Shown piece after piece: positions 1 through 7,253 of a DNA stretch of 19,036 nt. Below the pieces are notes generated by a model that did not search any database, had not been told where the DNA came from, and worked only from the letters and a program-made list of their open reading frames with translations. The position numbers were made by a program, and so were the translations under genes. The stretch's first letter is position 1. Each line of letters opens with the position of its first letter. The stretch is from PALSA-911 sp037442565 (GTDB lineage Bacteria > Pseudomonadota > Alphaproteobacteria > Acetobacterales > Acetobacteraceae): NCBI GenBank assembly GCA_037442565.1, contig JBBIQA010000081.1:1-19036 (forward strand), read 5' to 3'.

Positions 1-30
1 CGCGCCGCCACCCCAAATCCGCAAATGCGA

Positions 31-56
31 TTCCCCTGCCACAAGGGGGAGGGGAA
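31..56. repeat. Short inverted repeat in the kdsA 3' flank
   Basis: A perfect 7-base inverted repeat, TTCCCCT at 31-37 and AGGGGAA at 50-56, surrounds a 12-base loop. No T-tract follows on either strand, so a classical intrinsic terminator is not supported. It could be a transcript-end hairpin or a dispersed intergenic repeat. Bases 1-194 hold no gene that I can support. Confidence 0.35.
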
Positions 57-108
57 AATGTTTCGTGGTTGGGGCGGGACGTGCGGGGGCGTGATCCACC
101 CTGAAGCT

Positions 109-153
109 CGTCTCACGGGAGGCGAATAATCCCGGTGTGCGCGTGCTGAGACG
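109..153. other. Nested inverted repeat downstream of kdsA
   Basis: CGTCTCA at 109-115 pairs with TGAGACG at 147-153, and inside it CGGGA at 116-120 pairs with TCCCG at 130-134. It starts about 40 bases past the kdsA stop in the direction of transcription, where a transcript-end structure would be expected. There is no run of T, so termination is only a guess. Confidence 0.35.
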
Positions 154-194
154 GACGCGAGACACAAGCCGGTGACTGGCGGAAGGGCTGCGGT

Positions 195-1025
195 TTACGC
201 CTGGGTTTTCGCGAGGTTGTCGAACGCCTTGAGACGCGCCAGCAGCGCCGACATGTCCTTTAGCGGGATCATGTTCGGCCCGTCGCTCGGCGCGTTGTCG
301 GGGTCAGGGTGGCTTTCGATGAAGACCGCGGCCACGCCGACGGCGAGGGCGGCGCGGGCCAGGACGGGGGCGTATTCGCGCTGGCCGCCGGAGGATGTCC
401 CCTGCCCGCCCGGCTGCTGCACCGAATGGGTGGCGTCGAACACGACGGGATAGCCGGTGGCTGCCATGACCGGCAGGCCGCGGAAATCGGTCACCAGGGT
501 GTTGTAGCCGAAGCTGGTGCCGCGCTCGCACAGCAGGATGTTGTCATTGCCGGTGCTGGCGATCTTGGCGGCGACGTTCACCATATCCCAGGGGGCGAGG
601 AACTGGCCCTTCTTCACGTTGATTGCCCGGCCGGTTTGGCCGGCGGCGAACAGCAAATCGGTCTGGCGGCAGAGGAAGGCCGGTATCTGCAGCACGTCCA
701 CCGCCTCGGCCGCAGGAGCGCATTGCTCCGGCAGATGCACGTCGGTCAGCACCGGAATCCCGAGGCTTTCGCGCACCTCGGCGAGGATCTTCAGCCCCTC
801 TTCCATGCCGATGCCCCGCGCGGCGGTGGCGCTGGTGCGGTTGGCCTTGTCGAAGCTGCTTTTGTAGATAAGCGGGATGCCCAACGCGGCGCAGACCGCC
901 TTGAGTTCCGCCGCAACCTCCAGCGCGTGGGCGCGGCTTTCGATCTGGCAGGGGCCGGAAATCAGCACGAACGGCAGGTGGTTACCGATCTCGATGCCGC
1001 CGACCCGGACGATCCGGTCAGACAA
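195..1025 (-). CDS. kdsA: 3-deoxy-8-phosphooctulonate synthase (KDO-8-P synthase)
   Basis: KdsA condenses phosphoenolpyruvate with arabinose 5-phosphate to KDO-8-phosphate, the first step committed to the KDO sugar of the LPS core, in the cytoplasm. The 276-residue protein has the family length and landmarks: GPCQIES at residues 24-30, YKSSFDKANR, the TDVH strand, INVKKGQFL, and DATHSVQQPGG. Cys26 in GPCQIES is typical of the metal-dependent class; the E. coli metal-independent enzyme has Asn there. No ATG fits. The start used is TTG at 1023-1025, preceded by a GAGG purine stretch, and it places VGGIEIG at the usual distance from the N-terminus. The TTG lies inside the last codons of pyrG (8-base overlap), which suggests translational coupling. 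Confidence 0.96.
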   Translation of the reverse strand: MSDRIVRVGGIEIGNHLPFVLISGPCQIESRAHALEVAAELKAVCAALGIPLIYKSSFDKANRTSATAARGIGMEEGLKILAEVRESLGIPVLTDVHLPEQCAPAAEAVDVLQIPAFLCRQTDLLFAAGQTGRAINVKKGQFLAPWDMVNVAAKIASTGNDNILLCERGTSFGYNTLVTDFRGLPVMAATGYPVVFDATHSVQQPGGQGTSSGGQREYAPVLARAALAVGVAAVFIESHPDPDNAPSDGPNMIPLKDMSALLARLKAFDNLAKTQA

Positions 1026-2649
1026 GGCGCGACTGCCTCAACGCCGCCGCGACGAAGGCGGAAAACAGCGGATGGGGATCGAAGGGCTTGGATTTCAGCT
1101 CCGGGTGATATTGCACGCCGATGAACCAGGGATGGCTCGGGAGTTCGACGATCTCCGGCAGGATGCCATCGGGCGACATGCCGGAGAAACGCATCCCGGC
1201 CGCTTCCAGGCGGTCCTTGAAATGCACGTTCACCTCGTAGCGGTGGCGGTGGCGCTCCTCGATCGAAGGCGCACCGGCATAGATCGCCCGCACCAGGCTG
1301 CCCTCGCCCAGCACCGCCGGGAACGCGCCCAGGCGCATCGTGCCGCCCAGATTGCCGCCTGCCTCGCGCCGTTCGACCTCGTTGCCGCGGGCCCATTCGG
1401 TCAGCAGGCCGACGACGGCCGTGTCGCAGGGTCCGAACTCGGTGGACGAGGCTTCGGGCATGCCGGCGAGGTGGCGGGCGGTCTCGATCACCGCCATCTG
1501 CATGCCGAAGCAGATGCCGAAGAACGGGATCCTGCGCTCTCGTGCAAACCGTACTGCTTCGATTTTACCTTCGGTGCCGCGCTCGCCGAAGCCGCCGGGC
1601 ACCAGGATGGCGTGCACGCCCTCCAGCCGGGCCACGGCGTTGGGATGCTCGAAGATCTCGCTGTCCACCCAGTCCAGGTGCACCCGCACCCGGTTGGCGA
1701 TGCCGCCATGCGCCAGCGCCTCGGCCAACGATTTATAGCTGTCCAGCAGGTTGGTGTACTTGCCCACCACGGCAATGCGCACCTCGCCCTCGGGCTGATG
1801 CACGACGTCGACGATGTGCTGCCAGCGGTGCAATTCGGGCTCGCTGTCGAACGGCAGGTTGAAGTGGCGCAGCACTTCGCGGTCCATGCCCTCGGCGTGG
1901 TAGCTGATCGGCACGGCGTAGATCGTGTCCACGTCCAGCGCGGCGATCACCGCTTCCGGGCGGACATTGCAGAACAGCGCGATCTTGCGACGCTCGTTCT
2001 CCGGGATCGGCCGGTCGCAGCGGCACAGCAGCATCTGCGGCTGGATGCCGACGCTCAGGAGTTCCTTCACCGAATGCTGCGTCGGCTTGGTCTTCAGCTC
2101 GCCGGCCGACGGGATGTACGGCAGCAACGTGAGATGCACGAACATAGCGCGCTGGGGGCCGAGCTCGTTGCCGAGCTGGCGGATGGCTTCCAGGAACGGC
2201 AGGCTCTCGATGTCGCCAACCGTGCCCCCGATCTCGATCAGCACGAAATCCAGCCCGTCGGTGTCGCGGGTGATGGCTTCCTTGATGGCGTCGGTGATGT
2301 GCGGAATGACCTGCACGGTGGCGCCAAGATAGTCGCCCCGCCGCTCGCGCGCGATCACCTCGGAATAGATCCGCCCGGTGGTGGCGTTGTCCGTCCGGCG
2401 GGCGGCAACGCCGGTGAAGCGCTCGTAATGGCCAAGGTCGAGGTCGGTTTCCGCGCCGTCGTCGGTGACGAACACCTCGCCGTGCTGCAGCGGGCTCATC
2501 GTGCCGGGATCGACGTTCAGATAGGGATCGAGCTTGCGCAGCCGCACCTGGTAGCCGCGCGAGAGCAGCAGCGCGCCGAGAGCGGCGGAAGCGATGCCCT
2601 TGCCGAGGGAGGAGACCACACCGCCGGTGATGAATACATACCGCGTCAT
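1018..2649 (-). CDS. pyrG: CTP synthase
   Basis: PyrG makes CTP from UTP, ATP and glutamine in the cytoplasm. At 543 residues it is full length. The N-terminal synthetase domain has GGVVSSLGKG at 9-18 and EIGGTVGDIES at 139-149. The C-terminal class I glutamine amidotransferase domain has the oxyanion region PGGFGERG at 351-358, nucleophile Cys380 in GICFGMQ, and His515/Glu517 in YHPE. The ATG at 2647-2649 is preceded by AAGGA at good spacing. The gene lies 101 bases after secG and overlaps the start of kdsA. CTP is also the activating nucleotide for KDO (CMP-KDO, made by KdsB), so the pairing makes metabolic sense. Confidence 0.98.
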   Translation of the reverse strand: MTRYVFITGGVVSSLGKGIASAALGALLLSRGYQVRLRKLDPYLNVDPGTMSPLQHGEVFVTDDGAETDLDLGHYERFTGVAARRTDNATTGRIYSEVIARERRGDYLGATVQVIPHITDAIKEAITRDTDGLDFVLIEIGGTVGDIESLPFLEAIRQLGNELGPQRAMFVHLTLLPYIPSAGELKTKPTQHSVKELLSVGIQPQMLLCRCDRPIPENERRKIALFCNVRPEAVIAALDVDTIYAVPISYHAEGMDREVLRHFNLPFDSEPELHRWQHIVDVVHQPEGEVRIAVVGKYTNLLDSYKSLAEALAHGGIANRVRVHLDWVDSEIFEHPNAVARLEGVHAILVPGGFGERGTEGKIEAVRFARERRIPFFGICFGMQMAVIETARHLAGMPEASSTEFGPCDTAVVGLLTEWARGNEVERREAGGNLGGTMRLGAFPAVLGEGSLVRAIYAGAPSIEERHRHRYEVNVHFKDRLEAAGMRFSGMSPDGILPEIVELPSHPWFIGVQYHPELKSKPFDPHPLFSAFVAAALRQSRLV

Positions 2650-2750
2650 GGGAGTTCCTTATAGGCAGCCGACTCGGCGTACGGGAAGCCCGCCGGCAAA
2701 ACGTCATGCATGGCAGCTATCCGTTTAGCGGCCGGGGAATGCTGGCCGGA

Positions 2751-3170
2751 TCAGTTGGTCGGAACGGCGGGGCCGGATGGCTTGGCGGGCTCTTGCGGGG
2801 CTGTCGCTGGCGCGCCCGGCTTGGCGGCGTCCGATCCGGCGGGGGCCGGCGTCGTGGAAGCGGGGGGCGTAGAAGCGGGGGTCGTGGAAGCGGGCGCGCT
2901 CACGGGGGCCTGATCGAGGATGGAGGTGCGTCCGGCGCCGCCCGTGCCGCGATTGAGCAACGCGAGCGACATCGACAGGGCCATGAAGATCGCCGCAAGG
3001 ATGGCGGTGGTGCGGGTCAGCAGGTTGGCGGTGCCGCGCCCGCCCATGAACGAGCCCATGCCCTGCGAGGAACCGATGCCCAGCCCGCCGCCTTCGCTGC
3101 GCTGGATCAGCACCACGCCGATCAGCGCCAGCGTGACGAACAGGTGGATGATCAGCAGGACGTTGGTCAT
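2751..3170 (-). CDS. secG: Preprotein translocase subunit SecG
   Basis: SecG is the small auxiliary inner-membrane subunit of the SecYEG export channel. The 139-residue product has the two expected membrane segments (about residues 3-21 and 54-73) around the conserved loop VLIQRSEGGGLG...SFMGGRGTANLLTR. It then has a long Ala/Pro/Thr/Ser-rich tail (about residues 85-139), common in alphaproteobacterial SecG and probably disordered. Part of the tail is encoded by a 15-bp tandem repeat. The ATG at 3168-3170 has AAGGA just upstream. It heads the secG-pyrG-kdsA run. Confidence 0.95.
   Translation of the reverse strand: MTNVLLIIHLFVTLALIGVVLIQRSEGGGLGIGSSQGMGSFMGGRGTANLLTRTTAILAAIFMALSMSLALLNRGTGGAGRTSILDQAPVSAPASTTPASTPPASTTPAPAGSDAAKPGAPATAPQEPAKPSGPAVPTN
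2851..2895 (-). repeat. 15-bp tandem repeat, three units, within secG
   Basis: Three in-frame 15-base units (2851-2865, 2866-2880, 2881-2895) share the pattern GTCGTGGAAGCGGGG with few changes. They encode successive ASTTP/ASTPP pentapeptides in the SecG tail. Because the unit is a multiple of three, copy-number change would alter only tail length. Confidence 0.8.
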
Positions 3171-3244
3171 GGATAGTCCTTAAGACGCCTCACGGACGGG
3201 CGCTTCACGGGTGGCGTACGATGAAAGACACTTCAATGGCGGGG

Positions 3245-3273
3245 CTAATAGCGCCCGAGGCCGGTTTCGGCAA
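3245..3273 (-). promoter_or_regulatory. Candidate sigma-70 promoter for secG-pyrG-kdsA
   Basis: Reading the minus strand, TTGCCG (3273-3268) is followed by exactly 17 bases and then TATTAG (3250-3245). Each hexamer matches the housekeeping consensus at 4 of 6 positions. The site lies in the 123-bp gap upstream of secG, just past the end of the TPR-like gene. The placement is good but the match is moderate. Confidence 0.4.
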
Positions 3274-3293
3274 ATACGGGCCTCACGGATGCG

Positions 3294-3881
3294 TCAGCGC
3301 GCGGCCTTTTCTATGTCGGGAAACGACAGCAGCGCCAGGAACTGGCGCAGCGTGTCCTCGCTCACGCCGCCGGTGCCCTGCACGCGGACCAGCACACGGT
3401 CGGCCACCATCGTGATGAAGCTGTTGTCATCGCGGATATAGTTCATCCTCCGGCCGCCGATCACCACCGTCTTGCCGGCAGCGGCGGCGATCATGGGATT
3501 GGCGATCACCGCTGCCAGCCCCTGCATGATCGGCGAGTCGGTCATCAGCGAGATTTCCACGCTGTCGCCGTCGCGGACATATTTCCGCGATGCGCTGCTG
3601 CCCATGCCAAGCGCGCCAGCACCCGCATCCGCGTCTTCGGCCGTCCATCCGGCCGGCGCCGCCGGCAGATACTGCTTCCAGATCTCCGAGCGCGCCTGGC
3701 GCACCAGCGCGGTGGCGGCATCGAACGCGGCGATGGCGGTGGCGTAGTCCTTCCTGGCATAGGCGGCCAGGCCCTCGTTCACCTGCTCGGTGACGTCATC
3801 GGCCCAGGCGGAAGACCAGACGGGGGCAGAGAAGCAGAGCAGCATCGCCGCACAGGCCGCCGGCAGAAGTTTGGCACGCAT
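3294..3881 (-). CDS. Secreted protein with TPR-like N-terminal helices, unknown function
   Basis: The 195-residue protein begins with a clear signal peptide: Arg/Lys start, hydrophobic core AACAAMLLCFSAP, and likely cleavage after AWA near residue 27. Residues about 30-68 form amphipathic helices with a TPR-like pattern (NEGLAAYARKDYATAIAAFDAA). The rest, from about residue 75, is a compact domain with repeated beta-like strands (YVRDGDSVEISLMTDS, KTVVIGGRRMNYI, SFITMVADRVLVRVQG). I do not recognise the family. It is probably periplasmic. The ATG at 3879-3881 is preceded by GAGGAGAG. It lies 30 bases after the phosphoesterase gene on the same strand, so the two are probably co-transcribed. 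Confidence 0.8.
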   Translation of the reverse strand: MRAKLLPAACAAMLLCFSAPVWSSAWADDVTEQVNEGLAAYARKDYATAIAAFDAATALVRQARSEIWKQYLPAAPAGWTAEDADAGAGALGMGSSASRKYVRDGDSVEISLMTDSPIMQGLAAVIANPMIAAAAGKTVVIGGRRMNYIRDDNSFITMVADRVLVRVQGTGGVSEDTLRQFLALLSFPDIEKAAR

Positions 3882-3911
3882 GAGGGCTCTCCTCGGGTTG
3901 CGCGGGTCCGG

Positions 3912-4640
3912 TCATTCCCGGTTCGTCAGCAATGGCTTGCGCTCGACTTCCACGGTGCCGGCCGGGGTCAGGCGGATCACGTTGACGGTCTTCGCCAACT
4001 CGGGCGAGCCGGAATAATACGCCGGAACCCGCCCGCTGCCGACCTTTTCCGGCCGGTTCCAGTGACCGAGCGCCAGGTAATCGGCCTCGGTGGCGTCGAT
4101 CTCCGCGTCGCTGATCAGCCAGGACGGCCGCAGCGGCACCGCGCCGTCTTCCTCGTAATGGCCGTGCGCCAGCGCCACGTGCCAGCGCGCGCTGCGCCGG
4201 CGGGGGGTGCGCAGCGGCACCATGTTGTCGTAGCTGCGATGCGGGTGGCCCCAGATCTCCAGATCATGATCGGGGAAATGCACGGCCTGGTCATGCGTCA
4301 GGCCGATGATGTGGACGTTCGGAATATCGGCGTAGCCGCCGCGGATGTAGCAGGAATCCGGGGTCAGCGGGTCATGGTTGCCGGGCAGGATCACCACCTC
4401 CATGCCCGCCTCGGCCATCAGCGTGCCGGCGCGGGCCAGGATCGAGGGCGGGATGCGATTATGGTCGAACACGTCGCCGACCAGCAGGGCGTAATGCGCC
4501 TGCATCGCGCGGGCCGTGGACAGCACCACGCGCAGGCCGCCGGTGCCGTCGCCGTCGTACACATCGGCGGTCAGGTCGTCATCGACATGCAGGTCGGAAC
4601 TGTGGACAAGCAGCACGTCGTCATCGGTCATCAGGCTCAT
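3912..4640 (-). CDS. Calcineurin-like metallophosphoesterase (SbcD/Mre11-like fold)
   Basis: The protein has the dinuclear-metal phosphoesterase motifs in order: SSDLH (Asp16, His18), GDVFDHN (Asp56, Asp59), GNHD (88-90) and AHGH (159-161). The last motif reads GHWN (192-195) where GHxH is usual. It resembles the nuclease end of SbcD-type proteins, but at 242 residues it lacks the capping domain, and no SbcC ATPase is nearby. The substrate is therefore open; the product could be a small exonuclease or a phosphodiesterase. I chose the ATG at 4638-4640 because GGGAAG lies 7 bases upstream. A GTG ten codons earlier (4670) has no ribosome site. The divergent DUF2256 gene starts 86 bases away. Confidence 0.88.
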   Translation of the reverse strand: MSLMTDDDVLLVHSSDLHVDDDLTADVYDGDGTGGLRVVLSTARAMQAHYALLVGDVFDHNRIPPSILARAGTLMAEAGMEVVILPGNHDPLTPDSCYIRGGYADIPNVHIIGLTHDQAVHFPDHDLEIWGHPHRSYDNMVPLRTPRRRSARWHVALAHGHYEEDGAVPLRPSWLISDAEIDATEADYLALGHWNRPEKVGSGRVPAYYSGSPELAKTVNVIRLTPAGTVEVERKPLLTNRE

Positions 4641-4726
4641 TCGGTGACTTCCCGTTATCGAGTTTGCCACAGGATGACAGCGGGTCCCGGCCGGTCAACT
4701 GTCCCCTGCAAGGAGGAGGAGGCGCC

Positions 4727-4894
4727 ATGGCGAAGATGCGGAGCAAGGCGGAACTTCCGGCCAGGATCTGCGCGACCTGCGTCCGGCCATTCACCTGGCG
4801 CAAGAAATGGGCGCGCGACTGGGAACAGGTGAAATACTGCTCCGAGCGCTGCCGCAGGGCGGCTTCAAAGCCGGGCGAGAAAATCCCGCGCTGA
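4727..4894 (+). CDS. DUF2256 small zinc-ribbon-like protein
   Basis: The 55-residue basic protein carries CATC (Cys15, Cys18) and CSERC (Cys38, Cys42), a likely zinc-binding pair, separated by the hallmark RPFTWRKKWARDWEQVKYC of DUF2256. Its function is unknown. From memory, DUF2256 genes often sit beside cryptochrome/photolyase genes, and here the gene overlaps the 3' end of one by 30 bases, tail to tail. The ATG at 4727-4729 has a very strong AAGGAGGAGGA upstream. A longer in-frame start at 4664 would overlap the divergent phosphoesterase region and has no ribosome site. Confidence 0.9.
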   Translation: MAKMRSKAELPARICATCVRPFTWRKKWARDWEQVKYCSERCRRAASKPGEKIPR

Positions 4895-6409
4895 GGCCGC
4901 GATCGCGGCCTTGCGGGCGTCCGGCAGCTTGTCATAGGTCCGGTAGGGCTGCGCCAGGCGCGGGTTGGCGCCAAGCCGGTCGCGGTTGCGGGCCAGGAAA
5001 TCCCAGTACAGGTAGTTGAACGGGCAGGCCGAGGCGCCGGTTTTCGCGGACACGTCATAGGCACAGCCCCGGCAGTAGTCGGACATCTTGCGGATGTAGT
5101 TGCCGCTAGCGGCATAGGGCTTGGAGGCCAGCCGGCCGCCGTCGGCGAACTGGCTCATGCCCAGTGTGTTCGGCAGTTCGACCCATTCATAGGCATCGGC
5201 GTAGACCGCCAGATACCATTCATGCACCTGCCGGGGCTCGATCCCGGCGAGCAGGGCGAAATTGCCAGTGACCATCAGGCGCTGGATGTGGTGGGCATAG
5301 GCCTCCTCGGCGGTCTGGCGGATGCAGGCGCGCAGGCAGGCCATGTCCGTGTTGCCCGACCAGTAGAATTGCGGCAGGTCGCGGTTCGCGCCCAGCGCGT
5401 TTTGCGCAGCATAGCCGGGCATGTTCAGCCAGTAGATGCCGCGCACATATTCGCGCCAGCCGATAATCTGGCGGATGAACCCTTCCACCGCGTTCAGTGG
5501 CGCCCGTTGGCTGCGGTATTCGGCCTCGGCGGCCCGGCAGACGGCCAGCGGATCGAGCAGGCCGGCGTTCAGGTAGAGCCCGATCACGGCGTGGAACAGG
5601 AACCGCTGCTCGCGCAGCATCGCGTCCTGGTAGTCGCCGTATTGCGGCAGGGCGTGGCGCAGGAACCGGTTGAACGCGTGTTGCGCGCCTTCCGGCGTGA
5701 CGGCGAAGCGGAATGGCTCCAGTTCGCCGAAATGATCGGCGAAGCGGGTACCGACCAGGTCCAGGACTTCCCGCGTGATCGCGTCGGGCGGGAAGTCGGC
5801 GGGTTCGGGAAACGCCAGCCCGACCTCGGCCGGCTTGCGGTTCTCGGTGTCGAAGTTCCACTTGCCGCCGGCGGGCTCGCCGCCATCCATCAACAGGCCG
5901 GTGCGCCGGCGCATGTCGCGGTAGAAGAACTCCATCCGCCATTGCTTGCGCCCCGCCGCCCAGGCGGCGAAATCCTCGGGCGGACAGATGAACCGGTCGT
6001 CATCGAGGATATCGACCGGAACGGTCCAGTCCGTGGACCAGCCGCGCATGTCTTCCAGCACCCGCCATTCGCCGGGATGCGTCGCGACGACGCGGCCGAG
6101 GCCATGCCGCGTCAGGGCCCGGCGAACCTCGCCGCCCAGGCTGCCGGTGTTCCCGGCATCGTCGAGGCGGACATAATCGACGCGCCAACCACGCTCGCGC
6201 AACGCAACGGCGAAGTGACGCATGGCCGAGAAGACAAAGGCGATCTTCTTTTTGTGGTGGCGGACATAGGTCGCCTCCTCCATCACCTCCGCCATCAGCA
6301 CCACCGAGTTCGCGGGATCAGCGGCGCGCAGGGCCGACAGCGCCGGCGTCAGCTGGTCGCCGAGGACCAGCACCAAGGCGGGAGCTGCGATTCTGCCCGA
6401 GCCGAACAT
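4865..6409 (-). CDS. FeS-cluster bacterial cryptochrome / (6-4) photolyase (PhrB-like)
   Basis: The 514-residue flavoprotein belongs to the deoxyribodipyrimidine photolyase-related family, which uses light to repair (6-4) UV lesions or senses light. The N-terminal Rossmann part begins VLVLGDQLTP at 13-22. The C-terminal FAD domain carries AHHIQRLMVTGNFALLAG at 372-389; His373/His374 match the catalytic His region of PhrB. Four cysteines, Cys358, 446, 449 and 462, have the spacing 88-3-13 known for the 4Fe-4S ligands of Agrobacterium PhrB. The ATG at 6407-6409 begins 3 bases after the DUF1365 stop, so the gene is the last of the sigma-controlled left arm. No strong ribosome site precedes it, suggesting coupling to the upstream gene. 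Confidence 0.93.
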   Translation of the reverse strand: MFGSGRIAAPALVLVLGDQLTPALSALRAADPANSVVLMAEVMEEATYVRHHKKKIAFVFSAMRHFAVALRERGWRVDYVRLDDAGNTGSLGGEVRRALTRHGLGRVVATHPGEWRVLEDMRGWSTDWTVPVDILDDDRFICPPEDFAAWAAGRKQWRMEFFYRDMRRRTGLLMDGGEPAGGKWNFDTENRKPAEVGLAFPEPADFPPDAITREVLDLVGTRFADHFGELEPFRFAVTPEGAQHAFNRFLRHALPQYGDYQDAMLREQRFLFHAVIGLYLNAGLLDPLAVCRAAEAEYRSQRAPLNAVEGFIRQIIGWREYVRGIYWLNMPGYAAQNALGANRDLPQFYWSGNTDMACLRACIRQTAEEAYAHHIQRLMVTGNFALLAGIEPRQVHEWYLAVYADAYEWVELPNTLGMSQFADGGRLASKPYAASGNYIRKMSDYCRGCAYDVSAKTGASACPFNYLYWDFLARNRDRLGANPRLAQPYRTYDKLPDARKAAIAASARDFLARL

Positions 6410-6412
6410 GCG

Positions 6413-7153
6413 CTAGTGGCCGGCGGGTTCGCCGGAGTGGATGCTCACGGGATCGGCCGGAGCCGGCGGGCGGGGTTGCAGGCGCATGCCCTTGCGCCAC
6501 AGGCGCAGCGCCTCCCAGTGGATGCCGCCGAGCACCTTCAAAGCCAGCAGCGGGTGAGAGACGAAGGCGCGGAGCAACGCGCGGTCGGAGAGTTCCCGGC
6601 GGGTGCCGGTGAAGCTGGTGCTGATCATCGTTGCAGCGCCGCGCACGCCCTGGATGGCCACCGACACCGATCCGCCTGGCGGGCTCACACGGAACCGGTA
6701 GGTCATGTCCAGGTCAAAGAACGGCGAGACATAGAACCGCTTAGGACATTCCTGAACCACCGCGCCATCCTTGCCGCCCACCGGCAGCAGGTAGCAATGG
6801 CGCTGGCCGAAGGTGTTGTTCACTTCGTAGAGCATGGCGGCCAGGCCGCCGCCGGCATGGTGGCAGAAATAGACGCTGATCGGATTGAACACCATGCCGA
6901 GCAGCCGGGGCATGCAAAGCACCCGGATGGGGCCGCCACCGAGGGCGATTCCGGCCTCGGCGAGATAGGTTTCCACCTGCCGGCGCAACGGTGTTTCGTT
7001 GCCGGCCAGATGGTCGCGATCGTGAAAGCCGATCAGGTTGAAACCATTATGGGAGAACAGCCGCAGCGACCGGGCCAGGGCCGGGATCTCGTCCAGATCG
7101 AACAGCATCTGGAAAATGCGGTAGCGCAGCGCGTGCACCACCGGCCGCAGGCG
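6413..7153 (-). CDS. DUF1365 family protein (5' end lost in gap)
   Basis: The visible 246 residues start at RLRPVVHALRYR, which in the family lies roughly 10-20 residues from the N-terminus, so only the very start falls in the N run. Family landmarks are FDLDEIP, FSHNGFNLIGFHDRDHL, VLCMPRLLGMVFNPISVYFC, and the YEVNNTFGQRHCYLL segment. Function is unproven. DUF1365 genes are constantly found with FAD amine-oxidase-like proteins and CFA-synthase-like methyltransferases, as here, and a role in modifying membrane fatty acyl chains is inferred. It stops 3 bases before the photolyase start. The apparent in-frame join across the gap to the FAD protein is an artefact. Confidence 0.88.
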   Translation of the reverse strand, partial: RLRPVVHALRYRIFQMLFDLDEIPALARSLRLFSHNGFNLIGFHDRDHLAGNETPLRRQVETYLAEAGIALGGGPIRVLCMPRLLGMVFNPISVYFCHHAGGGLAAMLYEVNNTFGQRHCYLLPVGGKDGAVVQECPKRFYVSPFFDLDMTYRFRVSPPGGSVSVAIQGVRGAATMISTSFTGTRRELSDRALLRAFVSHPLLALKVLGGIHWEALRLWRKGMRLQPRPPAPADPVSIHSGEPAGH

Positions 7154-7253
7154 NNNNNNNNNNNNNNNNNNNNNNNNNNNNNNNNNNNNNNNNNNNNNNN
7201 NNNNNNNNNNNNNNNNNNNNNNNNNNNNNNNNNNNNNNNNNNNNNNNNNNNNN
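7154..7253. other. Assembly gap (100 N), true size probably larger
   Basis: Exactly 100 N is the usual placeholder for a gap of unknown length. The left side is the near-start of DUF1365 and the right side is residue 247 of an FAD protein whose family usually runs to about 420-450 residues. Together they imply some 0.5-0.7 kb is missing. Confidence 0.9.

Noticed and set aside
92..97. TGATCC as a further RpoE-type -35 element
   Set aside because: No CGTA follows at 15-18 bases, and no gene starts downstream on that strand.
877..2664. 595-codon plus-strand frame opposite pyrG
   Set aside because: Antisense shadow of pyrG and the kdsA start, rich in His/Arg/Gln with no recognisable domain.
2747..2752. 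Minus-strand TGATCC upstream of pyrG
   Set aside because: It overlaps the secG stop; the best -10-like sequence (CCGCTA) lacks the CGTA core at the right spacing.
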